Source: Phymatolithon calcareum (Eukaryota > Rhodophyta > Florideophyceae > Hapalidiales). From it: a stretch of DNA of 64,000 nt. Shown here one piece after another: positions 20,199-31,336 of the stretch. The stretch covers positions 2,418,001-2,482,000 of the forward strand of contig OZ345352.1 in assembly GCA_977006965.1 (NCBI GenBank), written 5' to 3'. A program made the translations under genes and the position numbers. The notes beneath the pieces were generated by a model. The model worked only from the letters and a program-made list of their open reading frames with translations, searched no databases and had not been told where the DNA came from. The first letter of the stretch is position 1; each line of letters opens with the position of its first letter.

Positions 20199-21887
20199 CT
20201 AATCAGAGACAGAATCTATTTCCTCACTGCCAATATGAGGGACTGGAAGACCATCAAAGTGCTCGCGATAAGTGCGGACAATATGCTGTAGATCAGGCTT
20301 AAGCTGCGAGACCGACCAGGCACCTGAGGTATCTAATGCTAGCCCGCACTGTATCATTGCTTTTCGCGCGTACGTCAGTCCGTTTTGGTCGCGCTGATCG
20401 TTAACTTCACGAACGGAATCTGCAGCGAGCTTCAAAAAGAACGACTTCCCCGGATTTTTAATCGCTCCAGAGTTGTTCCCATCGCTCCGGCCGGTGTCTT
20501 GAAACCCGTTTCCACTAAGAGATGATTCCATCTTGTACCGGTCCCAGCGAGCACTCCAAGCATCCTTGATCTTAGATATTACAAAAGAGTCTGCCGGTTG
20601 AATTAGATCAGTTGCACAGGCAACGAGTTTGCGGACCGTAACTTTCGACCGAAATGCAGCAGCAGCCGACTCCGGTGTCTTACCGTGCGATGAAACATTG
20701 TCGCACCACAAATGACGCTGCCGGTCTTCTTGGTTGCTGCAATATTGAGCACGTGGCTCCGAAAGCCACTCTGCCCACACCGTCTTGGTCATGAACCCTT
20801 TTTTGCTCGAACGATAGCAGACGCCGGGGACGTCATCAGGTACCCCACGAATGGGGTATGACGATCGATAATTCTGAAAGATCATAAAAGGGCACTCAAT
20901 CGTAGAACGTGGCCCTCCAGTTAATCGCACCACCATAGTCATGCCTTGGCCACCCGAGACGACATCACTGTACTTCACATTATCATCACCTCGAAAACCA
21001 AGAGTGCGACCGTTGTCCATGTTCACCACGAAGTGAGTCTCGTCGACATTCTCCACGAGAGACTCATCAACAGCACCTGACGAAAGCTCACGGGACACGA
21101 CGCCCGAATGGTAAGCCACTTGCTTATCGATGTGAGCCCGGCGCAATGGGCTCACCATTAATTTTCCCGTCTGTGAACGGAACACGATATTGTTTGCCTG
21201 CATGAAGCGCTGCGCCCAGCGCGCAGTGATCTTCTGGACGATCTTATTCCCATGCTCTGCCGTTTCGGCTGTATTCAATTCATGATCGGATCTGTGAAGA
21301 ATGCTGCACGCAAGCATTCGCAAGAGTGCTGGCGAAAATTTGACACCAGCGGCCCGTAACCTCTCGAACTCTGGAAGAAGCTCACCATAAAGCCAAACAA
21401 CCCACAACGATCGATTGCGTCCGCGCCCAGGGTGCGCTTTCAGCAGCACACGCCGATTTGTAGACCCATTCGACTCGGCTGCGGCTTGAGTCCGCGAGAT
21501 AGAAAGCCATCCGAGCTCTTTGGAAGTGATTTGAGATCGACTGGTCCACCATCGGCTCGCTTTGGTGATGTTGGCGTTTACGGAGCCACGAAAATCATCC
21601 GGAAACTCGCGCACAGCGCGCGCCATTAGTCCCTTTTTTCCTTTGTTCTCTTCGTCCTTGATCATCCATTGGACGATCTTGCGCCGCTTTTGCTTCGTAC
21701 TTACGACTTGCACTGCCCGTTTACGAGCTGCACTCGATTCTTGAGAGGAGCAGGGTATGATTTCTGAGTGGGTGCTTCCGTCGGAGACTTGAACAGCAGG
21801 ACAGAGTGGGCAGACGTCGACGCTGAGTAGAGCATGAGCATTGTTTGAGATGCCGTTGGTCCTGGAAAAGTCGATGACACCCTGCAT
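20199..21887 (-). CDS. Pogo/jerky-type DDD transposase (562 aa)
   Basis: This is the cut-and-paste transposase of the surrounding element. An N-terminal basic region with a likely helix-turn-helix (KQKRRKIVQWMI at about 65-76) precedes a CENP-B-like DNA-binding segment (WAQRFMQANNI at about 224-234). The DDE_1 catalytic core follows, with D282 (NVDETH), D396 (LWCDN) and D433 (IQPADS); the D396-D433 spacing is typical of pogo. The frame has no stop or frameshift and all three catalytic Asp are present. Three hundred bases follow to the left TIR, and 1.4 kb precede the ATG. The start at 21887 is the first ATG in the open frame; a shorter start within the next 60 codons is possible. It is potentially active. 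Confidence 0.92.
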   Translation of the reverse strand: MQGVIDFSRTNGISNNAHALLSVDVCPLCPAVQVSDGSTHSEIIPCSSQESSAARKRAVQVVSTKQKRRKIVQWMIKDEENKGKKGLMARAVREFPDDFRGSVNANITKASRWWTSRSQITSKELGWLSISRTQAAAESNGSTNRRVLLKAHPGRGRNRSLWVVWLYGELLPEFERLRAAGVKFSPALLRMLACSILHRSDHELNTAETAEHGNKIVQKITARWAQRFMQANNIVFRSQTGKLMVSPLRRAHIDKQVAYHSGVVSRELSSGAVDESLVENVDETHFVVNMDNGRTLGFRGDDNVKYSDVVSGGQGMTMVVRLTGGPRSTIECPFMIFQNYRSSYPIRGVPDDVPGVCYRSSKKGFMTKTVWAEWLSEPRAQYCSNQEDRQRHLWCDNVSSHGKTPESAAAAFRSKVTVRKLVACATDLIQPADSFVISKIKDAWSARWDRYKMESSLSGNGFQDTGRSDGNNSGAIKNPGKSFFLKLAADSVREVNDQRDQNGLTYARKAMIQCGLALDTSGAWSVSQLKPDLQHIVRTYREHFDGLPVPHIGSEEIDSVSD

Positions 21888-22069
21888 TATGCTGTCGCAG
21901 TTCTACTGCGCTGCCCTCAAAGTGAGTGGATAAATGACTGGAGTCGAACTTCGAGTGTCCTTTATAGTCCTTCTATGCTTTATTTCTCTGAGCAGCACAA
22001 CAGGTGTAATCTTGCTCTATACAGCAGTATACGTAAACGTGAAGCCTCATCAGATATATGAAGGACAGT

Positions 22070-22480
22070 TTTGTCTACTCTCTCTCAAAACGTTTGTGAG
22101 AGAGAGTTGTATAGTTGTCGAAAAAGACTTTCACTGCTCTGTACTACCCTCTGTGAGTAGTACAGCATGGCGATTGCTGAATTTCATTAGCTGTACAAAT
22201 GAGGTCAGCTGTGATGCAAGCCAGTTGACCAGCTGACCTCATGCTCTTAGCGTAAGGAAGAAGGCGCCGCGCTGTGCTGTATTCAGGAGTACAGATACCC
22301 AGATATATACTGTAATATATTGCCGTAAACGTGCTGAAGTGAAGAGAGCACTTGTAATCGATCGACGTGGCATTCCACGCCTATGTTCGACACGTTGGCG
22401 CCTTACTCTACTATACAACGTTATCCCCTGATTATGTCTGGACTGTATTGCCGTAACGGTAATGCAGTCCATACATAATG
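22070..22480. repeat. Cluster of hairpins inside the pogo element
   Basis: Successive inverted repeats lie between the transposase and the right TIR: CTCTCTCTCAAAACG with TTTGTGAGAGAGAG (about 22,080), CTGTACTAC with GTAGTACAG (22,140), ATGAGGTCAGCTG with CAGCTGACCTCAT (22,200-22,240), CGTGG with CCACG (22,365), and GGACTGTATTGCCGT with ACGGTAATGCAGTCC (22,440). No ORF spans them. Confidence 0.75.
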
Positions 22481-23483
22481 CTAAAGTAGTCCATCTGGTA
22501 GGGTTTTGCTAGCATCGATGGCTTCACGCGTGATGCCGATAAGGGTGCAGGCCTGTATGGGGGCCTGCTGGTGGCCGGCCTCCTGTCCCGACGTGGATTC
22601 ATCGTCGGATGATGTGATTACAACTAATCGCAATCGATGCAGTACGCGATCGCTCGCAGCATCCGCGCGGGCCACGTGTCAGAAGCAGCTCCGCCCGGTT
22701 GCGCGTCCCCTATAGTGCCTCATCGAACTGCACAGGGCCCCGTCATGAGGGCATCGCGCCACTTTCCGCGCCCCCGGCGAGCGCCAGAAGGCCGCGCCCA
22801 CGCTTGTCCGCGCGATCGGCGTCGGATAGTCATTTTGTTGCAGAACTCTCACCGCGCACTGTAGGTCTCGTCCTTAGTGCACGAAAGCGTGGTTTTACAG
22901 AGCTTTCATCTTTCCGATCGGGTCGGGCAATCGCTATTCCACTGCGTGTGTGATTTCTACGTCACTTCGAGCAACGCGGCGGCAAAGGTGAAGAGAAGGG
23001 CGCCTGATTGCAGCTCCGCCACACGGCTGTGAAGCATAAATCTGGATATATTTCTGTTGTGACAAGGCTCTCAATCATCAGCCATACATGTCACATGGGG
23101 TGAGGATCTCAATCATGTGCAATGCACCAAAATAGTGTAGAAACATTTCTAGACTAGTATCACACAGAATAGTGTCACTCACATTAATTTGGAACAATAC
23201 ACACTATTATGGAATACACTCGAATTATTCACATACACTAAATGTGGTGGACGGTGTAGACAACTGACATTTTCTCGCATACGGGCACTCGGCGCAGATA
23301 TGATATTTCGCCTTATCATATCCCAGCCGAGTGTACGTCTGCGGGCCTCCCCGCGACAACCGCTAAATTCACTTGAACTGCGCTTCAGAGTCAGGAAGAA
23401 GTATCTTCTTTCAGGTGCTACCCAACAATTTCACTCCCGTGATGCTACAGTGATAATACAGTATTATGCACTGTACATGCATA

Positions 23484-23981
23484 CAGTCGATCCTCGATTT
23501 TTGCATAGGCAGTGTCAGCTACCCTGATATTCAAAAATCGAGGTTATTCAAGTATCGAAGTCGTATCATAGCGAAATTAAAAAAATCACAGCTCAAGATT
23601 ACAATAAATGTCAACTTGGAGGAAGCTGTACTGTACCACATAGTGAATACAGCAGATATTTGTGGTCGGAACAGCTTCATTGAGCATTTCCCGGCTGTGC
23701 TGCACATCGCAATTGTTCACATACTCCAAGCTGCCCAAGGGACTTCTCTCATAGAAAATCCGGAATGATGGACGTTGAATACAGGAGTCCTAAAAATAAT
23801 CAAAAAAAGCCTTTCCGTTTGAAACTATCAGTTAAGATATTCTATAGTCGAGTATTCAGTAAGGATTATAATCCTTTATTATCTTTAAATTTTAACGCGA
23901 AACCTACTTGGGACAGGCATTCTGTATTCAAAAAATCAAGGATATTCTAAAATTGAAGGTTCAAAAATCGAGGATCGATTG
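23484..23981. mobile_element. Pogo-type MITE (498 bp)
   Basis: TA at 23482 and 23982 flank inverted ends CAGTCGATCCTCGATTTTTG and CAATCGATCCTCGATTTTTG. There is no transposase. A second copy with the same ends and interior starts at 57374. CAGT...TCGA ends plus TA are typical of pogo/Fot elements. The ORFs inside are not conserved between the two copies. Confidence 0.85.
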
Positions 23982-24167
23982 TACTAGCATTCCTACAAAG
24001 CTGTCCAAAGCTGATCGAGGTGCTCAGCTTTGCATCTTAGACGGGCTGTCCGGCGCTAAATATGCCATTCATCGCTTCTTTGAAACCCTGTCGGGCATCT
24101 CCACCAAAGCATTGGAATTATTTATTTATTTTTATTCTTTTCCGGTACAGTGTCGAGAATAAATAAT

Positions 24168-24800
24168 GAGGAAATTCGCTAAATGGCCACCAAAAGTGGT
24201 CAAAGTACGCTAAACATCCACCGCTAGCCAATCTACTACCTAGGGATGGCTCTCCCGAAACATTGGCCCGGAGGGCCGTACTTGCCCTCTATCAGTGGCC
24301 CTCTAGAGGGGAGGGGCCCTCTTTGACCCTCATTACAGACCTGATTTCGGGCCCCGAAAAGCCCGAAACTGGGGAGGATTGTTTCATCAGACATCAGTAT
24401 CATACGTTAGAAGCACTGGCAGGTTGATTTCTCGTCCTGAATCCGTAGCCCTCATGCCATGAAGCTAATGCTGCGTCCACGTTTCTGTATACTGTACAAT
24501 TCTCTCCATGTTCTAATATCATAAGCACTTCGTTGTCGTAAGAATATCATAAGCCCGAAAGGGGCCCTCTACTTGGCGCGAGGGAGAGGGCAAAATCCCC
24601 TCTTTGAGGTAAAAAAGGGCCCATTTCGGGGAGGGGCCCTTTCGGGAGGGCCATCCCTACTACTACCCACCCATTACAAAATATACTATCATACTCACGC
24701 AACTGTCAGCGCTCCACGTAACAGATGAGTAGTAGTTTTGGCTTGGGTGGATGTTTAGCGTACTTTGACCACTTTTGATGGCCATTTAGCGAATTTCCTC
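24168..24800. mobile_element. MULE-type MITE with 55-bp TIRs
   Basis: Inverted ends GAGGAAATTCGCTAAATGGC... continue for about 55 bp with one or two mismatches (GTGGTCAAAGTACGCTAAAC in both arms). The terminal sequence is shared with the MULE at 60880-62187 (GAGGAAATTCGCTGCATGG). The flanks carry AATAAT on both sides. It is itself interrupted by a hAT-type MITE. There is no coding capacity. Confidence 0.8.
24241..24659. mobile_element. hAT-type MITE nested in the MULE MITE
   Basis: The ends TAGGGATGGCTCTCCCGAAA and TAGGGATGGCCCTCCCGAAA (inverted) are flanked by a perfect 8-bp duplication CTACTACC (24233-24240 and 24660-24667). The 8-bp duplication and TAGGG ends fit hAT. The interior is rich in GGGCCC and CCCGAAA. 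Removing it restores a continuous MULE-type MITE. Confidence 0.9.
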
Positions 24801-24846
24801 AATAATTATTATACTTGAATTAGATTCTTTATTCTAATACGTAACT

Positions 24847-24904
24847 GAAACTTCTCCAATATCTATGGATAATAATTATTATCCATAGATATTGGAGAAA
24901 TTTC
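24847..24904. repeat. 58-bp near-perfect palindrome
   Basis: Arms of 29 nt with a single mismatch, left arm CTTCTCCAATATCTATGG..., centre ATAATAATTATTAT. There is no spacer. Confidence 0.95.
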
Positions 24905-26374
24905 AAAAATAATTGAATTAAAACTCATATTGAAGAAATATCCTGTATTGCAATTTTTATTGCCTTCAGATTTTTAGTACTGGTATTGCAATAATTGCAA
25001 TTATTGCTCTTCCATCATGTGCCCCAAAAATAAAAAATAATATAGGTCGGATCCCTGGTTTTTCGGGTGAGGCGCGCTGGCGGTCGTGGCGAGGCGGTGC
25101 GCATGAGTACGGAGTGTAAATAGATTTCTCGGTAAGGAGGACGGATGGTGCGGAGCTTGCGTTCAGCTCCCGCTGCAGGGAGGTTCGGTATGGTGGAACG
25201 TGCTGTATCTGAAGACGATTACGGATGATGCAACTCGGTTTGATTCACGTGTATAACTTAGAGCGGGATGAAATGGGTGCGAACTGACCCAAGGGCCTGG
25301 ACGAGGCCGCCTGGTCCACACGAACATTGTTGGCCCTTTGCCAATGCGCCCGAGGCAACGCGGCTCCGTGCGAATGAGTGTGCATCCGCGCGAGCCGCTC
25401 TTGTGGGAGCCTTGTGAAATCGAAGAACCTAACGTCAACAGAAGTGATTCCTTGCTTGATTATTGGACTGGAATTCTTTGATTTTACTGCCCCGATTCCC
25501 TCCAACACTGTGGACAGCTGAACACATTTCATCGCGACTCGAACTTAACTCATGTCACCCGCTGGAGGCGCATGCCCTTTTTGTTGACTGTGCATGCATG
25601 AATTGTTAAATGGAAGAGCGACGGCAATGGGTCCGCATATTTGCTATAGCAGGCCTCGCACAATGCATCAGCCGTCTATCCAGTGAAAGCTGATTTTTAT
25701 GCTAGGAGCCGACCAACAGGTTGTATTGTACAGTGGCGCGACCAGCGTTTAATTTCAGAACGTTTATATCAAAACGGTCCTGTACTCATTTGCCACCGCA
25801 CACTTACACATCCGCGCTAATCACGCTACAGTACAGTACCAGAATAGAATCTGGTATATGTATCTAGTCTGAAAAACCGACACTGGGAGCTGTCGTATCC
25901 CTTCTACTGTACTGTTGTACCACTACGCCTCCAGCTCTGCGTAATTTTGGCACTTTATTATGTGCTCGGTATCTAGCATCTAGGTTCTCCTCGTGTGCTG
26001 TCCATGGTAGCCGACGATTCCGTACCCCGTGATTTCAACTCCCAGCTCCAGCTCAGAAACTCACATCAGCGCGACTCGTGGTAGACGCATGTGCACAGGG
26101 TTTTTAAACTCATAAAGTCCTGTTGTAATACAGACAATGCTGGATATTCGCTTCATTTGTTCTCCAATTTTCTGATAATTATTATAGTATACAGTATCTA
26201 ATATTGGCATTTAGCAACACGGGCGTGGAGTTATTGGGCAACACATGAAAGCAAGATATAACCGCTCTCACCTCCCAAACGTACATCAAGTAATTTAGGG
26301 GTTATCATCCGTTGGAGTCGCCCGTACACTGCACGGCCCCGAGGGCATGGAAATGCATAGAGGCGAAGAAGAAT

Positions 26375-26660
26375 TGCAGACTTTCATGAAAAGTTACCAA
26401 CGCGTCTGCTGACGTTTGGGACAAACTTTCGGTTCACAAGATAACTTGGCTTTGGATTCTGTCCCATGAAGTTTTTCTTTTGGAGGGCGTTCCACGGTTC
26501 GATCGTCTACAAAAACCCACTTCTGATCACCTGAGGAGCCTCGGGTGAAAAATTAGTCCACGTTCATGTGTCACGCGGGCGGGTCCGATTTTCAGGGAGT
26601 GATTATTCCGCTGTGTGGGCATTTGGGTTGTCGATAGCCTAGATGACGGCCAGGAACTCG
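26375..26660 (-). pseudogene. Copy of the decayed minus-strand gene segment
   Basis: The minus strand encodes KRALDEFLAV, then a stop, and ends with a (S/T)SADALVTF-type tail near 26,380. It parallels 15,060-15,400. It is too decayed to carry a function. Confidence 0.4.
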
Positions 26661-27415
26661 TCTAGTGCTCGCTTAGTGCAGGCCCAGTTTTCCTTTGAGA
26701 GTCTGCCCTTGAAGAGAGGCGAAGCCGCGTGTTACAGAAGGTCAAAAGATATTAATCTGTATTCAGACGAGAAGCCATTGCTAGACAAGGGTAGAAAGCC
26801 AGTACACTCTTTGCTGTATCATATTGTAGGACCTATGATGTCCCCAATGGGGCAATTAGTACTAGAAATGGACCGATAGATCAGATAAAACGAATTGTTC
26901 CCGACAAGCCCGGGAATAAACGGCAGGTTGATATCAAGAATTCTTTTATCGCTTTCATCGCAAATTGCGTCGTCAACACATCCTCGAACGGGCTATTCGG
27001 CCAAGGTTGTGGTTGATAATCAGTACAGGTGTGGGACCAAATTTATTGTGATTGCAATATATTGCAATATGCAATACGAGATTGCGAAGAGCATCGGTAT
27101 TGCAATTCGTATTGCATCCTCCTCCACCCGATTCCTTACATGGGTATATAGTACAGTGCAGCACCGTCAATTTGAAGAATACGTTTCGTCAACATGTGGG
27201 CTACCGTCTCGATGCGGACTGAATTAGAGGCTTCCACGAGTGAGCTGCGTATGTGATTCTCAGCCTTCGAAACACAGCATCACTACGTTGTACCCACAGC
27301 TCACTAAATGAGATCCTCCTCACCATATCCGTGCCTGCCATCAACTGAGAGTGCCACCAGTCACGATGATCAACCCGAGCCCCAAGGTCATTGTTCTCGC
27401 ATTGATGCCCTTTGC

Positions 27416-27454
27416 TTTACTTCGAGATGGCGCTTCGCGCCATCTTGAAGTAAG
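27416..27454. repeat. Inverted repeat
   Basis: TTACTTCGAGATGGCGC with GCGCCATCTTGAAGTAA, one mismatch, loop TTC/C. Confidence 0.8.
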
Positions 27455-27741
27455 GCATTGTATTGCTGATCATGGGCTGCCCGGTGTTGCAATAAGTATT
27501 GCAAGCTTCAGCTCGGGGCAATAAGTATTGGGTATTGCAGCCGGAGCTGCAAACTCTAGCAATAAGATTGTTTCCACCCCTGAATCAGTATCGTCTCGCA
27601 CGGGCTCATCGCCCAAGACGTTGGCTGATCTGTTCAAGTTTCCGCAACACCTCACAAGCGTTCAACGACCCAAGGTTTGCGAAACACCTCGTCCCTAAAC
27701 GGCGAATTAATTTCTCGCGACAATCTAATATGCGCTGTACC

Positions 27742-27800
27742 ACAAAACTCCCCTCAATTGTATCTGGTACAGTACCAGATACAATTGAGGGGAGTTTTGT
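27742..27800. repeat. 59-bp perfect palindrome specific to unit G
   Basis: Arms of 29 nt are perfectly complementary around one A; the left arm starts ACAAAACTCCCCTCAATTG. Unit B at 10073-10101 contains only the right arm (GTACCAGATGCAATTGATGG), which is coding there. The left arm is therefore a new inverted copy. Confidence 0.95.
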
Positions 27801-27849
27801 TAGAGTACTCCCGTTCTATGATGCCGCATTGAGAGACTGGCTAGAATAA
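27772..27849 (+). pseudogene. Conserved 25-residue protein tail, copy G
   Basis: VPDTIEG, SFVRVLPFYDAA, LRDWLE and stop. It is paralogous to 10073-10150 with the same length and stop position. The palindrome at 27742-27800 has replaced whatever preceded it, so an upstream exon cannot be followed. Confidence 0.4.
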
Positions 27850-28289
27850 GAGGCCTTACGGTCCAGGTGCGCTTATCTGCGCGATTGCGATAGACACCGC
27901 CGAAGAGCGTGAGCTCTGTTGCGGTGATGAATTCCTGAGTCTGTAAATGCTCAGGAGGTTATAGGATTTGTGGTTTCTTCTTGCCTTGTTCGCTTTCCTT
28001 ATCTAACTATCCTACAGAGACTTATACGAAAATCCCTCCCTTCTCTTTTATCTACATTGGGTGCAGCACTGCTCGGGTTGTGGTGCTACATCTTCGGGAA
28101 TATGAACGCACATGCAATTGCATGTCCTCCTTTAGGTGCGGCATATGTCAACTATTATAGTGCAACCATATGCATGTGGACGACGGTACACCACTGTACA
28201 GTAGCGCACTCGATGTTGCAACTTTTCCAACCGCCGCTGTCAGGCGGTAGGTTTCATCGGACTGCAAAATGGAAGATAGCAACTTAGAA

Positions 28290-29732
28290 AGCATTTCACG
28301 TATATTCGTAAAACTTTGAGGCTTTTAATTTCAACTTCGCGAGAGAACGCACCTTTCGCGAGACGAACTTTTTGAAGCTATAAACTTCATTATTTTTGCG
28401 GAAAAAGATAAAAAATATACTACGCTAGTGCTCATCTTCTGGATATTGCACTGAGAAAGTCTTCCTTTAAGGAAAAATGGTTTAGTGTGCTTTTTAAACA
28501 CGCTAAGCAATCTTTTAAAAAATAGGTTGAAAGTCCACCAACTTCGGCAAAGTTGACTTTGATCGGCATTTTTTTGCCAAGATGAAAGTAATTAAAAAAC
28601 AGGGTTGAGGAAAACGGTAGCTCCTCAGCGACCTTGAAATGTCATCCTGTAAGTTTCAACAGTTCCCGACTTGCAAGAAGTCGGTATATTCCGCAATCGA
28701 CTTAGAATGTTGGTAAAAGGTCATATAATGCGTAAACACCCGGAATTGTAAGCAAACCTTGTCCTAAGTCTTTTATTATTTGCAATGCAAGGCGAAAAGT
28801 CGTACAACCGAAAGCATACGTCATGTAAGTTACTCTCATTTCTGAGGTTGGGAGATCTTTCACATAACCTTCTGGTATCCTGAAAGACAGTTCTCATCGA
28901 AACGCAACTGAATCTGATCTTCCACTCTGTGAAAACTTGGTATTCAAAATATTTGATGAAATTATACGACTTTTGTACCCTGCGAACCCGGCATCGTTCA
29001 ATACCCGCACGCTGAAGAAATGTACTGCAAAAAACCTCCAGAATACATTTCAATGATCGCAAATGACGTGGAATCAACACGAAAGGGTAGCATAGAACGA
29101 AAACTCTGCTAGCAGACTGCCACAAACGCCTTTACGAAGATGGTTCGTATCCGGTGGGCTTCCCTTCTGAGATAAGTATTAAACGGAAGATCAGCATGAA
29201 CAAACAAACAAACGTTCAAGAAGCAGTTGCATCTTTTTTCTGAGACAAAGTCCGATGAGCTCTGATTAGCGTTGGATACGCTACTCTTAAGCAATGCGCC
29301 CGTCTCAGCAAAATGACTGAGAACAAGGGCTTCGTCTATCTCGTCCGGAGCGCATTTTTCTCTAAGGAATACTTCTAAAATCGGCCAGTGTGCTGCATAA
29401 CAGAATGAATAATCCCCTCGAAAATAGAATCCTAGAAAAATCTAAGGAAAAACCAAGATAATCCCGACTGCTTGGTCTGCAACTCCTTCCCCAAAATAAG
29501 GCTGTGAAATGAAAATATAATTTTCACTTATATCTATCTCGGCAAGCCGGTCTTCAATTGGTTGCTACACTTATAAACGATTTTTAGAATCAAATGGAGT
29601 ACATGAGGGAGGAGAGCACCTCGAGAGCTTTCGATTCATGTCCTTTCCGTATTTTTCCGCAGAAAAGATAAGAATATTATTCTCTATGCAAAATCTTTCT
29701 GAAAACTGACGATAAAAAGGTGTGAGCATGTT
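28290..29732. other. AT-rich stretch, no gene recognised
   Basis: Several ORFs of 60-135 codons lie on the minus strand (largest 28721-29125), but none shows a motif or a paralogue in the window. I see no tRNA or known RNA. Confidence 0.5.
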
Positions 29733-29790
29733 TACGCACTTAGGTTGTTTTTTCACTTGAATTCAACTGAAAAAATAACCTAAGTACGTA
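29733..29790. repeat. 58-bp near-perfect palindrome
   Basis: Arms of 29 nt with three mismatches: TACGCACTTAGGTTG... against ...AACCTAAGTACGTA. Adjacent at about 29,837 is a second palindrome CTTCAACTGCAGTTGAAG. Confidence 0.9.
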
Positions 29791-31042
29791 GATTCTCAAA
29801 TCTTTTTATACTTTTTATTTCATGAAATAAACTACACTTCAACTGCAGTTGAAGAGTAATTTTCAACAGACCTCGGCTTAGCCTCGGTGAATATCCGTGC
29901 CCTCGGGCGCCACTCCACCGGGCAGCACCGCTATGGAGCATTTCTTGCTCTGCTATAGGTCGGCGGGAAGTAGTTTTACTTGCTTTCAGGTTCTGCTCGA
30001 TAGCTCCAGATCCTTGCTTCTGCAGTACAGCAGGAATAGTAGATAACGTACACGCATTCTTGCATTACTAAAATCTGCCCAAAGCTGGTGGAGGTGCACA
30101 GCTTTTGCACTTTTTGACGTGCTGTCCTCTGTGAAAGAGGTCACCTTTCTCTGTTTCTTTCAAAAGCTGTAAAGCATTTTCACGTCAATACGGCTACAGT
30201 GGCATTAGTGGATACACTCAGACATGCGGTACTTTAAGCTATCTCTACAAAAGTGCAAACAGTTGGAAATTTTGACATCACGTCCCGTGCGATTGAGCTC
30301 ACCCCCTCTCTTCCTTCGAAGCCCGAACGAGCAGTGCCGCATACTTTCGGCTATAATGCAGAACAGTTGCTATAAGCAGCATCAAGTGGACACCTTCTTT
30401 TACCTTGATGTCCTAAGTGTTAACCGACCTCCGCAATGCTCATCAGTCGCCGTCGACGACTTTCAAGAGGGCTTCGGTTCAGGAATAACCTGATTCCACT
30501 GCGTAAACGGAGTTTTCTGCAGTCTGAGAGCCGACAGTATTTGATTCCAGCCGAGCTACGGGTCGTCTTCCACAAAAGGGTCCGCACCCCCCCCCTTTCA
30601 AAAAAATTTGGCCCTTTTCAGAACAACCGATCAGCGGCATGACCTTAGCAAGTGAGCCGAATGATGATAAATCCTATTTTCTGCTTCAGATCTACATTGT
30701 GGACAGTATCGTCAGCGAGGGACGGGTCAGTTGCCATTTCACGAACCTACAATATGATACTGAACGAACCATGCTTGCCGGCGTGTCGGATCTCCGCGCA
30801 AGATTGAAGAAATGCAATCAGACCGCACCATCGACTAAACGTTTACGTTCTACTAGAGTGTGCTCTATTCCCAGCTTTCCGCGCGGCTTGAAACACGGAC
30901 CAGAAAATGAGACAGCGTTTTTACACACTCTCTCTAAAAAAATTCTCACGTCGCTGTCACCTACCGACGGCACTGTGCGCGCTCACACAGTCTGATTGCC
31001 TCGCTTACGATGAATTATGACTATCAGACCCATGTGCATGGC

Positions 31043-31050
31043 TATATAAA
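31043..31050 (+). promoter_or_regulatory. TATA box of small gene E
   Basis: TATATAAA, 102 nt before the ATG. It is the best match to a canonical TATA among the copies. Confidence 0.65.
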
Positions 31051-31144
31051 GACCCATCGCTTGGAAGACAACACGATTGAAGCAGGGTAAGACACAGTAC
31101 AGTGTACTCCCATTTTCAGCGAAATCACACGCCATTAACTCACC

Positions 31145-31336
31145 ATGCCGTCCAAGAATTATCTTCTGATTCAACTTCCGTTTTCCACGCCAGGAACGGG
31201 AACGTGGATACAGTCGAATCCGCCTGCGATTCGAAACTCCCGCCCGCAAGACCGCGTGTTCGACATACCACCGCTCATTCTGCCGCCGTCAAGAAAAAAC
31301 AACACAGGCTGGGCAAATGCCGATTCTTGCAACTAA
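31145..31336 (+). CDS. Small proline-rich protein, copy E (63 aa, unknown)
   Basis: This copy reads MPSKNY, then FSTPGTGTW, NPPAIRNSRPQD, DIPPLILPPS and RKN, and ends DSCN and stop. It is the nearest relative of copy C and differs by one codon in length, keeping the frame. It has the best promoter of the family (TATATAAA at 31043) and a good AATAAA 303 nt after the stop (31639), so it is the copy most likely to be transcribed. The ATG context AACTCACCATG is shared with C and D. It has no signal peptide or membrane segment. Function is unknown. Confidence 0.7.
   Translation: MPSKNYLLIQLPFSTPGTGTWIQSNPPAIRNSRPQDRVFDIPPLILPPSRKNNTGWANADSCN

Larger units (their letters stand above)
19973..23256 (-). 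mobile_element. Pogo-type Tc1/mariner transposon, apparently complete
   Basis: The element is flanked by TA at 19971-19972 and 23257-23258. Terminal inverted repeats of about 28 bp begin CACCGTCCACAACATTTAG on the left and CACCGTCCACCACATTTAG on the right (reverse complement), with few differences. Inside both ends lie further degenerate copies of TTTAGTGT...TGACACTAAT (about 20,035, 20,090, 23,165 and 23,195), plausible transposase-binding repeats. It encodes one open transposase. TA duplication, pogo-type DDD transposase and intact TIRs agree. Confidence 0.9.
25050..28290. repeat. Repeat unit G (no small gene)
   Basis: It begins inside the unit after the small-gene region: the GATTCACGTGTATAA segment and AACATTGTTGGCCCTTTGCC match units B and D. 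The part 26,090-26,360 matches 9,680-10,040 and the part 27,750-28,290 matches 10,060-10,600. Between them lie about 1.3 kb of other DNA that includes the minus-strand segment at 26,375-26,660 and several short palindromes. Confidence 0.65.

Noticed and set aside
23466-23768. ORF of 100 codons in the pogo MITE
   Set aside because: The frame is not kept in the second copy at 57,374, and it overlaps the TIR.
24168-24800. A clean 9-bp target duplication for the MULE-type MITE
   Set aside because: Only AATAAT matches on both sides in AT-rich flanks, which is too weak to claim.
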